Counted from the stretch's first letter, positions 8,602 to 17,239 are shown. The stretch is DNA of 64,000 nt from Psychrilyobacter atlanticus DSM 19335 (GCF_000426625.1 NZ_KE384548.1:496001-560000), one strand, 5' to 3'. Numbers and translations are program-made. Notes: a model not told the origin generated them from the letters alone.

Positions 8602-9675
8602 CTAATAAATATAGTTTATAAAACTTGATATTTTTAACCATAAAATAGAAATAAATGATAATATTTTATGATTTTTATTTAATATTACAACTGCTGATTT
8701 TGATCCACTGCTTATATTAGCATTATCTGGAATTTTTTCATCTAATATCAATTTTACTCTTACTCTTCCACTTGGCCTTATCCATCGTGTATTTTCATCT
8801 ATTTTATATAGATCCTTAGAATTAGTATATCCAGAATCTAATATTGATGTTGTTCGTTCTATATGACCTTTAAATAACTTATCTGGGATAGCATCAAAAA
8901 TGATAAGTGCTTTTTGTTTAAATTCCATATTTATTAAACTTTTTTCCATATAATCGACGTACACATTAAAATTATTTTTATTATAAATATATCCATATGT
9001 AGAATTATTAGATATCATTTTGCCAATTGAAAACTGATGCATTGATATAATTCCATTTATTGGTGATCTTATTACAGTATCAGTTAAATCTTTATTAGCT
9101 CTTACTATTTTACTTTTAAGAGCTAATAAAACATTATTTTTATCTTTTGAATTATCTCCTCTTTCTTTTTCTAATCCTATGATATACTCTTTTGATATTT
9201 TAACTTCTTCAATAGCATTATTATAATCTACTTCATATTTTTCAAATTCTGATTTTGATATTAATTTTTCAAAATATAATTGTTTAAACCTATAATAATC
9301 TAATTTTATCTTTTTTAAAATAGTTTTATTTTGATTTAATTGTCTTTTTGCCTGTAATATTTTTGAATTTGAAACCTCTATATTGTCTAAAGCTTTACGA
9401 TATTGAGCATTTAAATCATTTATATTTTCTATATATTTTATACTATCTATTTCAAATATTGGATCTCCTTTTTTTACAAATTCATTATCTTTTACATATA
9501 TTTTTGTGACTTTACCACTTAAATTTGATGAAATTGGTGTTAAATTATATTCTATAAAAGATCTTCCAGAATAAGGTGTATAGTAAGATAATAAAGATGA
9601 TATTATAAATATAAATATCATTAATAATACTAAGATTATATAACCTTTTTTCATTTCTTTTAAAATTTTTAACAT
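8602..9675 (-). CDS. HlyD/EmrA-type membrane fusion protein
   Basis: This 357-residue protein has one N-terminal membrane helix (residues 11-30), a lipoyl/barrel-sandwich half (LSGKVTKIYVKDNEFVKKGD), a long coiled coil (about 75-180), and the second lipoyl half (DTVIRSPINGIIS), followed by a beta-barrel domain. This is the classic periplasmic adaptor layout and would link the inner-membrane exporter at 7545 to an outer-membrane channel. It is the first gene of the MarR-controlled operon. Ribosome site AGGAGTG precedes ATG 9675. Confidence 0.9.
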   Translation of the reverse strand: MLKILKEMKKGYIILVLLMIFIFIISSLLSYYTPYSGRSFIEYNLTPISSNLSGKVTKIYVKDNEFVKKGDPIFEIDSIKYIENINDLNAQYRKALDNIEVSNSKILQAKRQLNQNKTILKKIKLDYYRFKQLYFEKLISKSEFEKYEVDYNNAIEEVKISKEYIIGLEKERGDNSKDKNNVLLALKSKIVRANKDLTDTVIRSPINGIISMHQFSIGKMISNNSTYGYIYNKNNFNVYVDYMEKSLINMEFKQKALIIFDAIPDKLFKGHIERTTSILDSGYTNSKDLYKIDENTRWIRPSGRVRVKLILDEKIPDNANISSGSKSAVVILNKNHKILSFISILWLKISSFINYIY

Positions 9676-9706
9676 TTTATCACTCCTAAATAATTTATTT
9701 TCTGTA

Positions 9707-9737
9707 ATTCTATACTAAAACAGTTTACTAGTCAACT
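9707..9737 (-). promoter_or_regulatory. Promoter and MarR operator of the exporter operon
   Basis: On the minus strand, TTGACT (9735-9730) and TAGAAT (9712-9707) are separated by 17 bases. The -35 is embedded in a palindrome, AGTTtACTAGTcAACT (9722-9737), which has a single mismatched pair. A repressor bound there would block polymerase. The MarR protein encoded at the end of the same operon is the obvious candidate, giving autoregulation. Confidence 0.7.
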
Positions 9738-9791
9738 AATTTTGTTTGAAGTTAAATAATTATTATGTGATAAATATATCCAAAAAATAAA

Positions 9792-9818
9792 AAAAGCTGA
9801 AGAACTAATCCAGCTTTT
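9792..9818. terminator. Orphan hairpin with T-run
   Basis: AAAAGCTG and CAGCTTTT pair around an 11-nt loop. No plus-strand gene ends just before it, so it may be left over from a lost gene or act as an insulator between the divergent operons. Confidence 0.4.
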
Positions 9819-9884
9819 CTTGTAGAATCATAGAATTCATTTTCAGTTAAATCTTTTTTTAAAATTAAAAATAATAAAATATTC

Positions 9885-9940
9885 TTGACTTTTATTTTAA
9901 AACGTTATAGAATTCAGTTGTCCAATGATTGGATGACCAA
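9885..9940 (+). promoter_or_regulatory. Promoter and GntR-type operator of the MFS-patatin-cfa operon
   Basis: TTGACT (9885-9890), a 17-base spacer and TAGAAT (9908-9913) are followed at the expected start point by GTCCAATGATTGGATGAC (9920-9937). Its core TCCAAT-g-ATTGGA is a perfect palindrome. The same promoter and operator arrangement precedes the gntR gene at 15188, which points to that regulator. Confidence 0.72.
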
Positions 9941-9996
9941 TGGAAGTTTGATGTTGTACAAAATTTTAAGTGTTAATGAATTAAGGAGGAAAAATT

Positions 9997-11223
9997 ATGG
10001 AATCAAATACAATAAGTTTAAAAAATAATAAAAAAGTTCTTACGTTACATTCAACATTAGTCATTTTAGGAATTATTTTTGTTTCTTTTAACCTGAGAGC
10101 GCCGATTACTTCAATTGGGCCAATTATAAGTTTAATTAAAGGAGAATATCTTTTAAATAACAGTATGGCGGGATTTATTACCACATTACCATTAGTAGCT
10201 TTTGCTGTATTTTCACCATTTGTTTCTAAGATCAGTCATAAATTTGGTCATGGATTAACAATGTTTGGAGGACTACTTTTGATAGTTGCAGGAGAATTAA
10301 TTCGATCATATACAGGTTGTTTCGGGTTATTTTTAGGAACTGCTCTTATGGGAATCGGAATTGCAATAGGGAATGTACTATTACCTAGTGTTATAAAACA
10401 TAAATTTTCAAATAATGTAGGAATAATAACAAGTGTTTATACTACAAGTATGTGTATTTTTGCGGCTATTGGAGCTGGTGTAAGTGTCCCTTTAACAACT
10501 ACTTTTGGGTTAACCTGGAGAAACAGTTTAGGAATATGGATAATATTAACATTGATAACAGCAGTAGTATGGCTTCCTCAATTAAGGAAAACAGAAGGTT
10601 TTAGTAATAATGACGATTTAGCTACTCAAGCTCAATTGAAAGGTAAGTCTATATGGAAATCACCATTAGCTTGGTGGGTTACATTGTTTATGGGAACGCA
10701 GTCACTATTATTTTATTCCCTTGTTGCATGGTTACCTTCAATAATTGAATCAAAAGGAATGAGTGGTGAATTTGCAGGATCAATGGCATTATTATTTCAA
10801 TTAGTAGGTCTACCTGCAACTCTTATAATACCAATTATTGCAGATAAATTTAAACATCAAAAATTAATTGCGAGTATTATTTCAGCAATATATCTAATTG
10901 GAATGGTTTTACTTTTATTTGCAGGAAGTGAAGTTTCAATCATTGTTTCATTGGTATTTGTAGGTTTAGGTATGGGAGGATCGATCAGTCTTTCTATTGT
11001 ATTTATATCACTTCGTACTCCTCATGCAAAAAAGGCAGCAGAGCTTTCAGGAATGGCTCAGTCAGCAGGGTATCTCCTTGCAGCATTAGGACCACTATTA
11101 ATAGGATTTTTATTTGACCTTACTAAATCATGGGAGATTCCCATTATTATATTTATATTAGCTGTTTTACTTTTAATATATTTTGGAATACAAGCAGGAA
11201 GAGACGAAGTTACTCATCATTAA
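9997..11223 (+). CDS. CynX/NimT-family MFS transporter
   Basis: This 408-residue protein has 12 predicted membrane helices. The N-terminal SFNLRAPITSIGPII motif is characteristic of the CynX/NimT (cyanate / 2-nitroimidazole) branch of the major facilitator superfamily. Ribosome site AAGGAGG precedes ATG 9997. It is the first gene of an operon with a patatin-like lipase (20 bases on) and a cyclopropane-fatty-acid synthase, under a GntR-type operator. The substrate cannot be read from sequence; the setting suggests export of a membrane-active compound. Confidence 0.88.
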   Translation: MESNTISLKNNKKVLTLHSTLVILGIIFVSFNLRAPITSIGPIISLIKGEYLLNNSMAGFITTLPLVAFAVFSPFVSKISHKFGHGLTMFGGLLLIVAGELIRSYTGCFGLFLGTALMGIGIAIGNVLLPSVIKHKFSNNVGIITSVYTTSMCIFAAIGAGVSVPLTTTFGLTWRNSLGIWIILTLITAVVWLPQLRKTEGFSNNDDLATQAQLKGKSIWKSPLAWWVTLFMGTQSLLFYSLVAWLPSIIESKGMSGEFAGSMALLFQLVGLPATLIIPIIADKFKHQKLIASIISAIYLIGMVLLLFAGSEVSIIVSLVFVGLGMGGSISLSIVFISLRTPHAKKAAELSGMAQSAGYLLAALGPLLIGFLFDLTKSWEIPIIIFILAVLLLIYFGIQAGRDEVTHH

Positions 11224-11249
11224 AATTGTTATAAAAGGAGTAATTGTAT

Positions 11250-12101
11250 ATGAAAAATTTTGGATTAATTTTGGAAGGCGGTGGAACTAGAGGGGTTTAT
11301 ACTGCAGGAGTTTTAGATGCTTTTTTGGAATATAACATAGAAATTCCATATGTAATCGGGGTATCTATCGGTGCATATAATGGAGCAGCTTATATTGCTA
11401 AACAAAAAAAAAGAAATTATAAAGTTTATACAGAGTATGTAAATGATGACAGATTCATTAATTTTAAAAGGTTGATTAGAGGAAAATATATAATGAATGC
11501 TAAATTTGTTTTTGATTTTGTTAATAGAGATAAATATCCTTTTAACTATGAAAAATTTTTTAAAAGCAAAAAAAATTTTATAAGTGTGAGTACAGATTGT
11601 CTAACAGGTCAACCAGTCTATTTTGAAAAAAATAAATATCATCCAAGTGAAGTTGACGATATTATAAGATCCTCTTGTTCATTACCATTTCTTACAGAAA
11701 CTGTGAAATATAAAGATCATATTTTTTTGGATGGTGGAATCTCTGATTCTATTCCAATTAGAAAAGCTATTGCAGACGGAAATAAAAAAATAATAGTTAT
11801 TCTTACCCATCCAAAAGGGTTTGAAGAAAGGCAGGGATGGTATCACAAGATTTCTTCTATTTGGTATCGGAAATATCCTAATTTGACTAAAACTATAAAA
11901 AATAGGTACAAACACTATAATGAATCATTACAAATTTTAGAGCTGTTAGAAAAAGTAGGAAGAGCTTATGTTATAAGGCCTAGAGAAATGAGTTCTTCTA
12001 TAATTGAGCATGATTTAAAAAAATTAGATAAGTATTATAAAACAGGATGGATTCAAGTAAAAGAAGAGATAAAAAGTATAAAAGAATTTTTAAATAATTA
12101 A
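11250..12101 (+). CDS. Patatin-like phospholipase (RssA/YjjU type)
   Basis: The start is ATG 11250, nine bases after AGGAG; the in-frame TTG at 11244 is less well spaced. The 283-residue protein carries all patatin motifs: oxyanion-hole GGGTRGVY near residue 10, nucleophile elbow GVSIG near residue 38, and catalytic DGGISDSIP near residue 160. The family uses a Ser-Asp dyad to release acyl chains from phospholipids. Placed between a transporter and a cyclopropane synthase, it probably takes part in membrane-lipid turnover or repair. Confidence 0.92.
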   Translation: MKNFGLILEGGGTRGVYTAGVLDAFLEYNIEIPYVIGVSIGAYNGAAYIAKQKKRNYKVYTEYVNDDRFINFKRLIRGKYIMNAKFVFDFVNRDKYPFNYEKFFKSKKNFISVSTDCLTGQPVYFEKNKYHPSEVDDIIRSSCSLPFLTETVKYKDHIFLDGGISDSIPIRKAIADGNKKIIVILTHPKGFEERQGWYHKISSIWYRKYPNLTKTIKNRYKHYNESLQILELLEKVGRAYVIRPREMSSSIIEHDLKKLDKYYKTGWIQVKEEIKSIKEFLNN

Positions 12102-12129
12102 ATTAATTAAATATAAGATGGAGGTTATT

Positions 12130-13266
12130 ATGAAAAGTTCAAAGTACAAAATATTCGAAAAATTATTAGAGATAGCAGATATTAAATTAGATGGAGACAG
12201 ACCCTGGGATATTAAAATTAAAGATGAAGAAACTTTTGATAGAGTGATAGCAGGTGGTTCACTTGGGTTTGGAGAAGCATACATGGATAATTTATGGGAA
12301 TGTGAATCTATTGATGAGATGATAAATCGTGTATTAAGAGCTCAAATTGATAAAAAATTGTCAGGAAAACAAAAACTTCAGTTAGGGGGACAAAAATTAA
12401 AACAATTAATCAATCCTCAGAGTATTTTAAGAGTTAAAAAAGATGTCCCTTTTCATTATGATTTAGGAAATGATATATTTGAATCTATGTTAGACAAGTA
12501 TATGACATATACTTGTGCTTATTTTAAAGACACTGAAAATTTAGATGAAGCTCAAGAAAAAAAATTAGATTTGGTTTGTAAAAAAATGGGACTTAAACCA
12601 GGAATGAGAGTATTGGATATTGGTTGTGGTTGGGGGTCATTTATGAAATATGCAGCTGAGCACTATGGAGTAATATGTGATGGACTCACTTTATCTAAAG
12701 AGCAAAAAAAATTAGGAGAAGTAAAATGTAAAGGTTTAACCGTTAATTTTATTTTACAGGATTATAGAGAATTTGATCCAATTGGAAAATATGATAGAGT
12801 TGTTTCTATTGGTATGATCGAGCATGTAGGTCCATTAAATTATAAAGAATTTTTTGAATGTGCTGACAATTTCTTAAAAAACGATGGATTATTCCTATTG
12901 CATACAATAGGAGGTATTGAATCTCATGCATCTAATCAAGGAGATCCTTGGATTAAAAAATATATATTTCCAAATGGAATAATACCTTCAATTTCTCAAT
13001 TAGGTCAAGCGATGGAGAAAAAATTTAATTTAGAAGATTTACATAATATAGGTGAAAATTACGATAAAACATTAGTTGAGTGGAATAAAAATTTCGAAGC
13101 CAGATGGGATAATTTAAAAGATAAATATGGTGACAAATTTTATAGAATGTGGAGATATTATTTATTAAGTTGTGCAGGAGCATTTAGATCTAGAGATTTA
13201 AATACTTGGCAATTAGTACTTTCTAAAATTGGGAGAGAAACACCAGAATTTTCTAGGGTAGTATAG
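12130..13266 (+). CDS. cfa: Cyclopropane-fatty-acyl-phospholipid synthase
   Basis: The ATG at 12130 follows GGAGG (12120-12124) at the right distance; the ATG at 12118 overlaps that site. The 378-residue protein has the N-terminal lipid-binding domain, the FHYDLGND segment, TYTCAYF, the SAM-binding VLDIGCGWGSF, and the IGMIEHVG active-site motif. It transfers a methylene group from SAM to unsaturated acyl chains in the membrane. Length matches the E. coli enzyme. Two decayed copies of its 3' end lie downstream (14948-15098 and 15997-16035), evidence of past tandem duplication with gntR. Confidence 0.95.
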   Translation: MKSSKYKIFEKLLEIADIKLDGDRPWDIKIKDEETFDRVIAGGSLGFGEAYMDNLWECESIDEMINRVLRAQIDKKLSGKQKLQLGGQKLKQLINPQSILRVKKDVPFHYDLGNDIFESMLDKYMTYTCAYFKDTENLDEAQEKKLDLVCKKMGLKPGMRVLDIGCGWGSFMKYAAEHYGVICDGLTLSKEQKKLGEVKCKGLTVNFILQDYREFDPIGKYDRVVSIGMIEHVGPLNYKEFFECADNFLKNDGLFLLHTIGGIESHASNQGDPWIKKYIFPNGIIPSISQLGQAMEKKFNLEDLHNIGENYDKTLVEWNKNFEARWDNLKDKYGDKFYRMWRYYLLSCAGAFRSRDLNTWQLVLSKIGRETPEFSRVV

Positions 13267-13345
13267 AATCAATACTTTATTCTCCTTTTATTTTATTCTA
13301 TATATAAAATCCTACAATGATTGGACTATTATGGAAAAAATTATA

Positions 13346-13596
13346 TTAGGACAAATTGTGTAAATAAGAAATGTCGTTAACTTTTGCTGCCAAAACAAAT
13401 TTTAAATGAAACAGAAAATATCATTAAAAACGGAACATTTCAAATATGGGTTAAAATTTCATCTTAACCAGATTGGGTAAAAATGTTTAGTATCATTAAA
13501 AATATAGTTCGTGAGACAATTCAATCACTTATTAAAGCAGATGTAGAATTCTATATAGTTATCGCTGAAGCTTCTCATTATGTTGATTTATATTAA
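13346..13596 (+). pseudogene. Decayed copy of the gntR gene
   Basis: This segment aligns with the 5' and central parts of the intact gntR at 15188: the CCAAAACAAATTT block, the ACAATTCAATCACTTATT block and the GCTGAAGCTTCTCATTATG block all have counterparts in the same order. The frame is destroyed by substitutions, indels and an internal deletion. It lies directly after cfa, where a duplicated gntR would be expected. A degraded operator (ACAATGATTGGA, 13314-13325) remains upstream. Confidence 0.8.
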
Positions 13597-13636
13597 ATTT
13601 AATAAAGTTAGTATTAATAGGTATTAAAGGAGGTTT

Positions 13637-14095
13637 ATGTTAAATTTAGAAATGATAGAGTATCTGTTGAGAAATAAAGAAAAAATAGTAATGTGTCCAA
13701 ATTGTGGTAAGGTAGATAGAATTAAAAATATGATAAAGAATCATTTTGATAATTGTAAGCAACAACCAATACCAAGTATTTATAAGTCTAAAACATATGT
13801 TTACGAAAGAAAAATGAAGTTATTAGATAAAAAAATTATGTGTGAAACTTGTAAAAGTAAAGATGATATTTATATTATTAATATAAATGGAAAACTTAAA
13901 GATAATTCACCATCTAATCTAAAATGTTTATGTGAAAGTTGCAATTTGAATTTAAGGAAAAAGAAAAAAGAACATTTAAATATAGTTGAATGTCCTCATT
14001 GTGGCAAAAAAGGCAATAAACCAATTATGACGAGATGGCATTTTGATAATTGTAAATCAAAGTTAAAAAATAAAGCAGCTCTAAAAAATCTATAA
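13637..14095 (+). CDS. HNH-endonuclease-like zinc-finger protein
   Basis: This 152-residue protein starts behind AAAGGAGG. Two copies of a CPxCGK...HFDNCK finger (near residues 19-38 and 123-143) flank a central CETCxS...CxxC pair (near 70-95). The HFDNCK fingers are typical of phage-type HNH homing endonucleases, and the central cysteine pairs could be an HNH zinc site, but the catalytic His-Asn-His is not clear. It is probably a mobile endonuclease or its derivative; it lies inside the broken cfa-gntR duplication and may have been inserted there. Confidence 0.6.
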   Translation: MLNLEMIEYLLRNKEKIVMCPNCGKVDRIKNMIKNHFDNCKQQPIPSIYKSKTYVYERKMKLLDKKIMCETCKSKDDIYIININGKLKDNSPSNLKCLCESCNLNLRKKKKEHLNIVECPHCGKKGNKPIMTRWHFDNCKSKLKNKAALKNL

Positions 14096-14379
14096 ATAAA
14101 ATATAAAGAAGTGGTTTCATTAGTTTTTTTACTAATTAAACTTTAAACTTGCTTATCTATTCATGATTAATAACAACAAAAGATTACCAGAATCTTATTA
14201 CAAGCAAATTAATTTAAGTGCCTTTGACTTTTTAGTCTTATCATTAAGTTGGTAAAACGAAAATACTTCTTCTTAAATATTTTAGCTATTTTGACACTTA
14301 GTTTAACAACAAGATGTCAACGGACATTAATTAAAGGAATTTAATATGTTTTTATGTTATCAGAGAAAATTAATAAAAG
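14096..14379. other. Non-coding gap
   Basis: AT-rich sequence with many stops in all frames. An imperfect hairpin around ATTAGTTTTTTTACTAAT (14118-14135) could be a weak terminator for the HNH-like gene. Nothing else is recognised. Confidence 0.4.
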
Positions 14380-14415
14380 GTGATTAAAAATGAAAAGAAA
14401 AGGGAAGTGTATAAA

Positions 14416-14613
14416 ATGATGCAATTTGATCTAAGAAAAGAAATAAATCATTTAAATTATAAAGGAGTAAGCTTTATGATAATTCGATGTCATAATAGTA
14501 TTGTAATTAAATGTAATAAAGATAACAGTAAAAATATAATAATGTTTGATAGTGATATGACCGCTACAAAAAAAAGAGAACGCATCAAAGAAACTATAAT
14601 GGAGTGGTTCTAA
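14416..14613 (+). CDS. Small hypothetical protein
   Basis: The likely start is ATG 14416, nine bases after AGGGAAG; an in-frame GTG at 14380 is possible. The 65-residue product mixes short strands and a C-terminal helix (KRERIKETIMEWF). There is no membrane segment or known motif. It lies 23 bases upstream of another small gene and may be co-transcribed with it. Probably accessory cargo within the disrupted cfa-gntR duplication. Confidence 0.45.
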   Translation: MMQFDLRKEINHLNYKGVSFMIIRCHNSIVIKCNKDNSKNIIMFDSDMTATKKRERIKETIMEWF

Positions 14614-14636
14614 TTAATAAATAGGAGTGGTTGAAT

Positions 14637-14936
14637 ATGAGGGTTTTAAAAGAAGTAGCAAATAAAAAAGAATTTATTAAATATGTAAAAGAATATAGCC
14701 GCAATCCATTTTTATTTGCAAAATTTAATTTTAAAGAAGAATTTGATGTAGTCAATGTAATATTAAATGAATTAAGTTGCCCTTTAAGTTTGTGTCCTGA
14801 TGTAAAAAAAGATAAAAATGGAAATGAAATATGGATAGATTATATATTTATAGACTGTATTTTAGGAAATTATTCCGATTATAATAATAAATTATTAAAA
14901 ATCAAAAAAAAATTTAACAAATATACAGCTAACTAA
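14637..14936 (+). CDS. Small hypothetical protein
   Basis: ATG 14637 is seven bases after GGAGTGG and is preferred over TTG 14631. The 99-residue acidic, soluble product has a CPLSLCPDVKKD segment with two cysteines and no recognised domain. The gene ends exactly where homology to the 3' end of cfa resumes, so it may have arrived with the HNH-like gene. Confidence 0.45.
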   Translation: MRVLKEVANKKEFIKYVKEYSRNPFLFAKFNFKEEFDVVNVILNELSCPLSLCPDVKKDKNGNEIWIDYIFIDCILGNYSDYNNKLLKIKKKFNKYTAN

Positions 14937-14947
14937 TATTAGGAAAT

Positions 14948-15098
14948 TATTAAAAAAAATATTTCCAAATGGAATAATACCTTCAATTTCTCAATTAGGA
15001 CAAGGTATGGAGAAAAAATTTAATTTAGAAGAAATAATTGGCAATTAGTGTTTTCTAAAATTGGAAGAGAAAATCCAAATTTTTCTAGAATAGTCTGA
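14948..15098 (+). pseudogene. Decayed 3' end of a second cfa copy
   Basis: Homology to cfa bases 12951-13035 and 13205-13266 is clear: TTTCCAAATGGAATAATACC is identical, and the final residues read KIGRENPNFSRIV against KIGRETPEFSRVV in the intact gene. An internal deletion of about 170 bases joins the two parts. It lies just before the gntR promoter, exactly as the intact cfa lies before the gntR remnant. Confidence 0.88.
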
Positions 15099-15111
15099 TA
15101 TTAATATTTTA

Positions 15112-15158
15112 TTGACTTTTATTTTTTTTTATTATAGAATTGTCCAATGATTGGGTCA
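15112..15158 (+). promoter_or_regulatory. gntR promoter and operator
   Basis: TTGACT (15112-15117), a 17-base spacer and TAGAAT (15135-15140) are followed by TGTCCAATGATTGGGTCA. This shares the TGTCCAATGATTGG core with the site at 9919-9932. The same arrangement at both places implies autoregulation plus control of the MFS-patatin-cfa operon. Confidence 0.72.
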
Positions 15159-15187
15159 TTAAAAAATAAATTATATTAGGAGGATTT

Positions 15188-15841
15188 ATGAAAATAAAAA
15201 AACCCGTTAAAATTTCACTGCCAAAACAAATTTCAAATGAAATAGAAAATGCCATTAAAAATGGGACATTAAAAATAGGAGATAAAATTCCATCTGAACC
15301 AGATTTGGTAAAAACCTTTGGTGTTAGTAGAAATACGATTCGTGAGGCAATTCAATCACTTATTCAAGCAGGTGTTTTAGAATCACGTCAAGGAAATGGG
15401 ACCTATGTAATGTCATTGGGAAGGTTTGAAGCAAACATTTTAAATAGATTAAATAATTCAAATATACGTGAAGTAAATGAAGTTCGTTTTTCTCTAGAAA
15501 CAGAGATTGTTAAGTTTGCAGCACAGAGAAGGACAGAAGATGATTTGATAAAATTAAGGGAAACTTTAAAAAATAGACACTCCGTTAAAGAATCAATAAA
15601 AGAAAATAGTAAAGCAGATGTAGAATTTCATATGGCTATTGCTGAAGCTTGTCATAATACAATATTTATTGATCTCTATAGGTCAATATCGCAATTTATT
15701 TCTAATTCTATAGAACAAAGGGGAGAATTTAAAGAACTCAATGAGGAATTTGATAAATTACATATAGAATTATTTGAAGCAATAGAATTAAAGGATTCAA
15801 AAAAAGCTGAAGAAATTATTACTAAAATTTTAACTATATAA
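15188..15841 (+). CDS. GntR-family (FCD) transcriptional regulator
   Basis: This 217-residue protein starts behind TAGGAGG. The N-terminal winged helix carries the GntR pattern (IGDKIPSEPDLVKTFGVSRNTIREAIQSLIQAG, then ESRQGNGTYV). The C-terminal helical FCD domain has the metal/ligand segment DVEFHMAIAEACHN. FCD regulators sense organic acids or metals and usually repress. The C-terminus stops a few residues earlier than is usual. A decayed duplicate lies at 13346-13596. Confidence 0.93.
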   Translation: MKIKKPVKISLPKQISNEIENAIKNGTLKIGDKIPSEPDLVKTFGVSRNTIREAIQSLIQAGVLESRQGNGTYVMSLGRFEANILNRLNNSNIREVNEVRFSLETEIVKFAAQRRTEDDLIKLRETLKNRHSVKESIKENSKADVEFHMAIAEACHNTIFIDLYRSISQFISNSIEQRGEFKELNEEFDKLHIELFEAIELKDSKKAEEIITKILTI

Positions 15842-15911
15842 ATTACATAAAAAGTTTTATAAGGCCTTAGATAGGGCGTAATAGCCTTGAAATACTAAAT
15901 AAAATAAAAAA

Positions 15912-15996
15912 GCATACAAAATCTGATATCATAGGAATTGATTAAGAAATTTATGATGAGGTTTTGTATGCATAAAGATAATATCATTAATTTATT
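15912..15996 (+). mobile_element. Possible transposase 5' remnant with inverted repeat
   Basis: GCATACAAAA and TTTTGTATGC form a 10-bp inverted repeat (15912-15921 and 15962-15971). They overlap the start of a short frame, MHKDNIINLLKLEEL, of the kind seen at the N-terminus of ISL3-family transposases. After about ten residues the sequence becomes the cfa remnant. The IS assignment is tentative. Confidence 0.35.
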
Positions 15997-16035
15997 AAAA
16001 TTAGAAGAACTATACCTGAATTCTCTAGAGCAGTA
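15997..16035 (+). pseudogene. Third remnant of the cfa 3' end
   Basis: Thirty-nine bases align without gaps to the last bases of cfa with 29 identities. In the matching frame they read KIRRTIPEFSRAV against KIGRETPEFSRVV. Its position after the intact gntR continues the alternating cfa-gntR pattern. Confidence 0.6.
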
Positions 16036-16039
16036 ATGA

Positions 16040-16360
16040 GTAAGAAATCAACTATGAATAGTTAAGTCTTAATTTCTAAAAAAAATTTTTTATTAAAATT
16101 TCATACCACAAAGAGAATAGTAATACCTCTTTCCTTCGTCTCCCTAAAATGCTTACTATAATTGAATTGATTTCTTTCAAAATAAGAACTCAAAGGCTAA
16201 TTAAACTAATTAATAGGTAGTCAAAGCTATAAAAAAATTAAAACTCTGCAGTATTAGTGTATTTTGTACTTAACAATCTAAAAATATTTATAGGATATTT
16301 AAAATAAATAAGAAAGGAGGGTGTGATAAGAACCCTATATACTTATCATACAAGGTAAAA
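16040..16360. other. Non-coding region with hairpin leader
   Basis: No gene is visible. A strong AAGGAGG (16314-16320) is followed only by a 7-bp inverted repeat, TGATAAG / CTTATCA (16324-16330 and 16342-16348), not by a well-spaced start codon. This may be a leftover start region or a leader structure for the gene at 16361. Confidence 0.35.
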
Positions 16361-17065
16361 ATGGAATTTAAAATACATAAAATTATTAATTTTATATTAG
16401 GAGTAATCATGTTGAGTATAGGTATTATTCTTATCGTTAAAGCTAACTTAGGGATGTCGGTATTAACATCTCTAGCCTATGTTTTTAGTCAAAGATTTCA
16501 AAGTATAACTTTTGGTCAGTGGACTTACCTAACTCAATTGATAGTAGTTATAGTTACTGTTTTTATAATGAAAAAATTAAAGATGAGATATATATTCTCT
16601 TTTGGCGTAGCTGTTATATTTGGTGAAGCTATTGATTTATCAAATTTTTTATTAAGAAATATGACACTAACAACATTCCCTCAAGAAGTAGCGGTATATG
16701 TTTTAGGTTCTCTAATCTGTGCTAAAGGAATAATATTTTTTGCTAAAAGTGAGCTACCTGTTTTACCCTTTGATAATGTTGTTAAAGAACTTTCAATATC
16801 AAAACAAATCAAACTAGGAAATGTAAAACTGGGGTTTGACTGTATAATGTTCATTCTTTCTTTAGTATTTTCTTTTACATTTTTTAGAGAACTCAGAGGA
16901 ATATACTGGGGTACTCTAGTCTCAGCTCTTTTGATGGGTCCTATGATTCGTTTGATCATGCCAGTAAGGGATAAGTATATTAAAGATGTAGGATTGGAAA
17001 GTGTTAAATTTCATGCGATGTTAGAGATGGATCTTTTAAAAAAATTAAACCAAAAAAAAGTGTAG
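16361..17065 (+). CDS. YczE/YitT-like integral membrane protein
   Basis: This 234-residue protein has about six hydrophobic helices. The first carries the ILGVIMLSIGIILIVKANLGMSVLTS pattern, typical of the YczE/DUF6198 family. A short charged C-terminal tail follows. Function in this family is poorly known; it is sometimes suggested to be a transporter. The ribosome site is weak (AAGG, 5 bases away). A terminator lies 120 bases downstream. Confidence 0.75.
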   Translation: MEFKIHKIINFILGVIMLSIGIILIVKANLGMSVLTSLAYVFSQRFQSITFGQWTYLTQLIVVIVTVFIMKKLKMRYIFSFGVAVIFGEAIDLSNFLLRNMTLTTFPQEVAVYVLGSLICAKGIIFFAKSELPVLPFDNVVKELSISKQIKLGNVKLGFDCIMFILSLVFSFTFFRELRGIYWGTLVSALLMGPMIRLIMPVRDKYIKDVGLESVKFHAMLEMDLLKKLNQKKV

Positions 17066-17183
17066 CTTGGATATAAAGATTAAAAAGGTTTTGTGAAAAA
17101 TAATAAACTTTTAATTATAAATTGGACTATTTCTCAAGGACTTCTTAACGACACTAAGAAAAAAATAACTTGAATTCATAAAA

Positions 17184-17219
17184 GATGATTTCTGTATTAT
17201 ACAGGAGTCATTTTTTTTA
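17184..17219 (+). terminator. Terminator after the YczE-like gene
   Basis: ATGATTTCTGTA and TACAGGAGTCAT pair (with G-U and one mismatch) and are followed by eight T. Confidence 0.65.
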
Positions 17220-17239
17220 TGTCTGATTTTGTTGATTCG

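Noticed and set aside
16323-16358. 11-codon leader peptide before the YczE-like gene
   Set aside because: Its GTG is only two bases from the ribosome site, too close for normal initiation.
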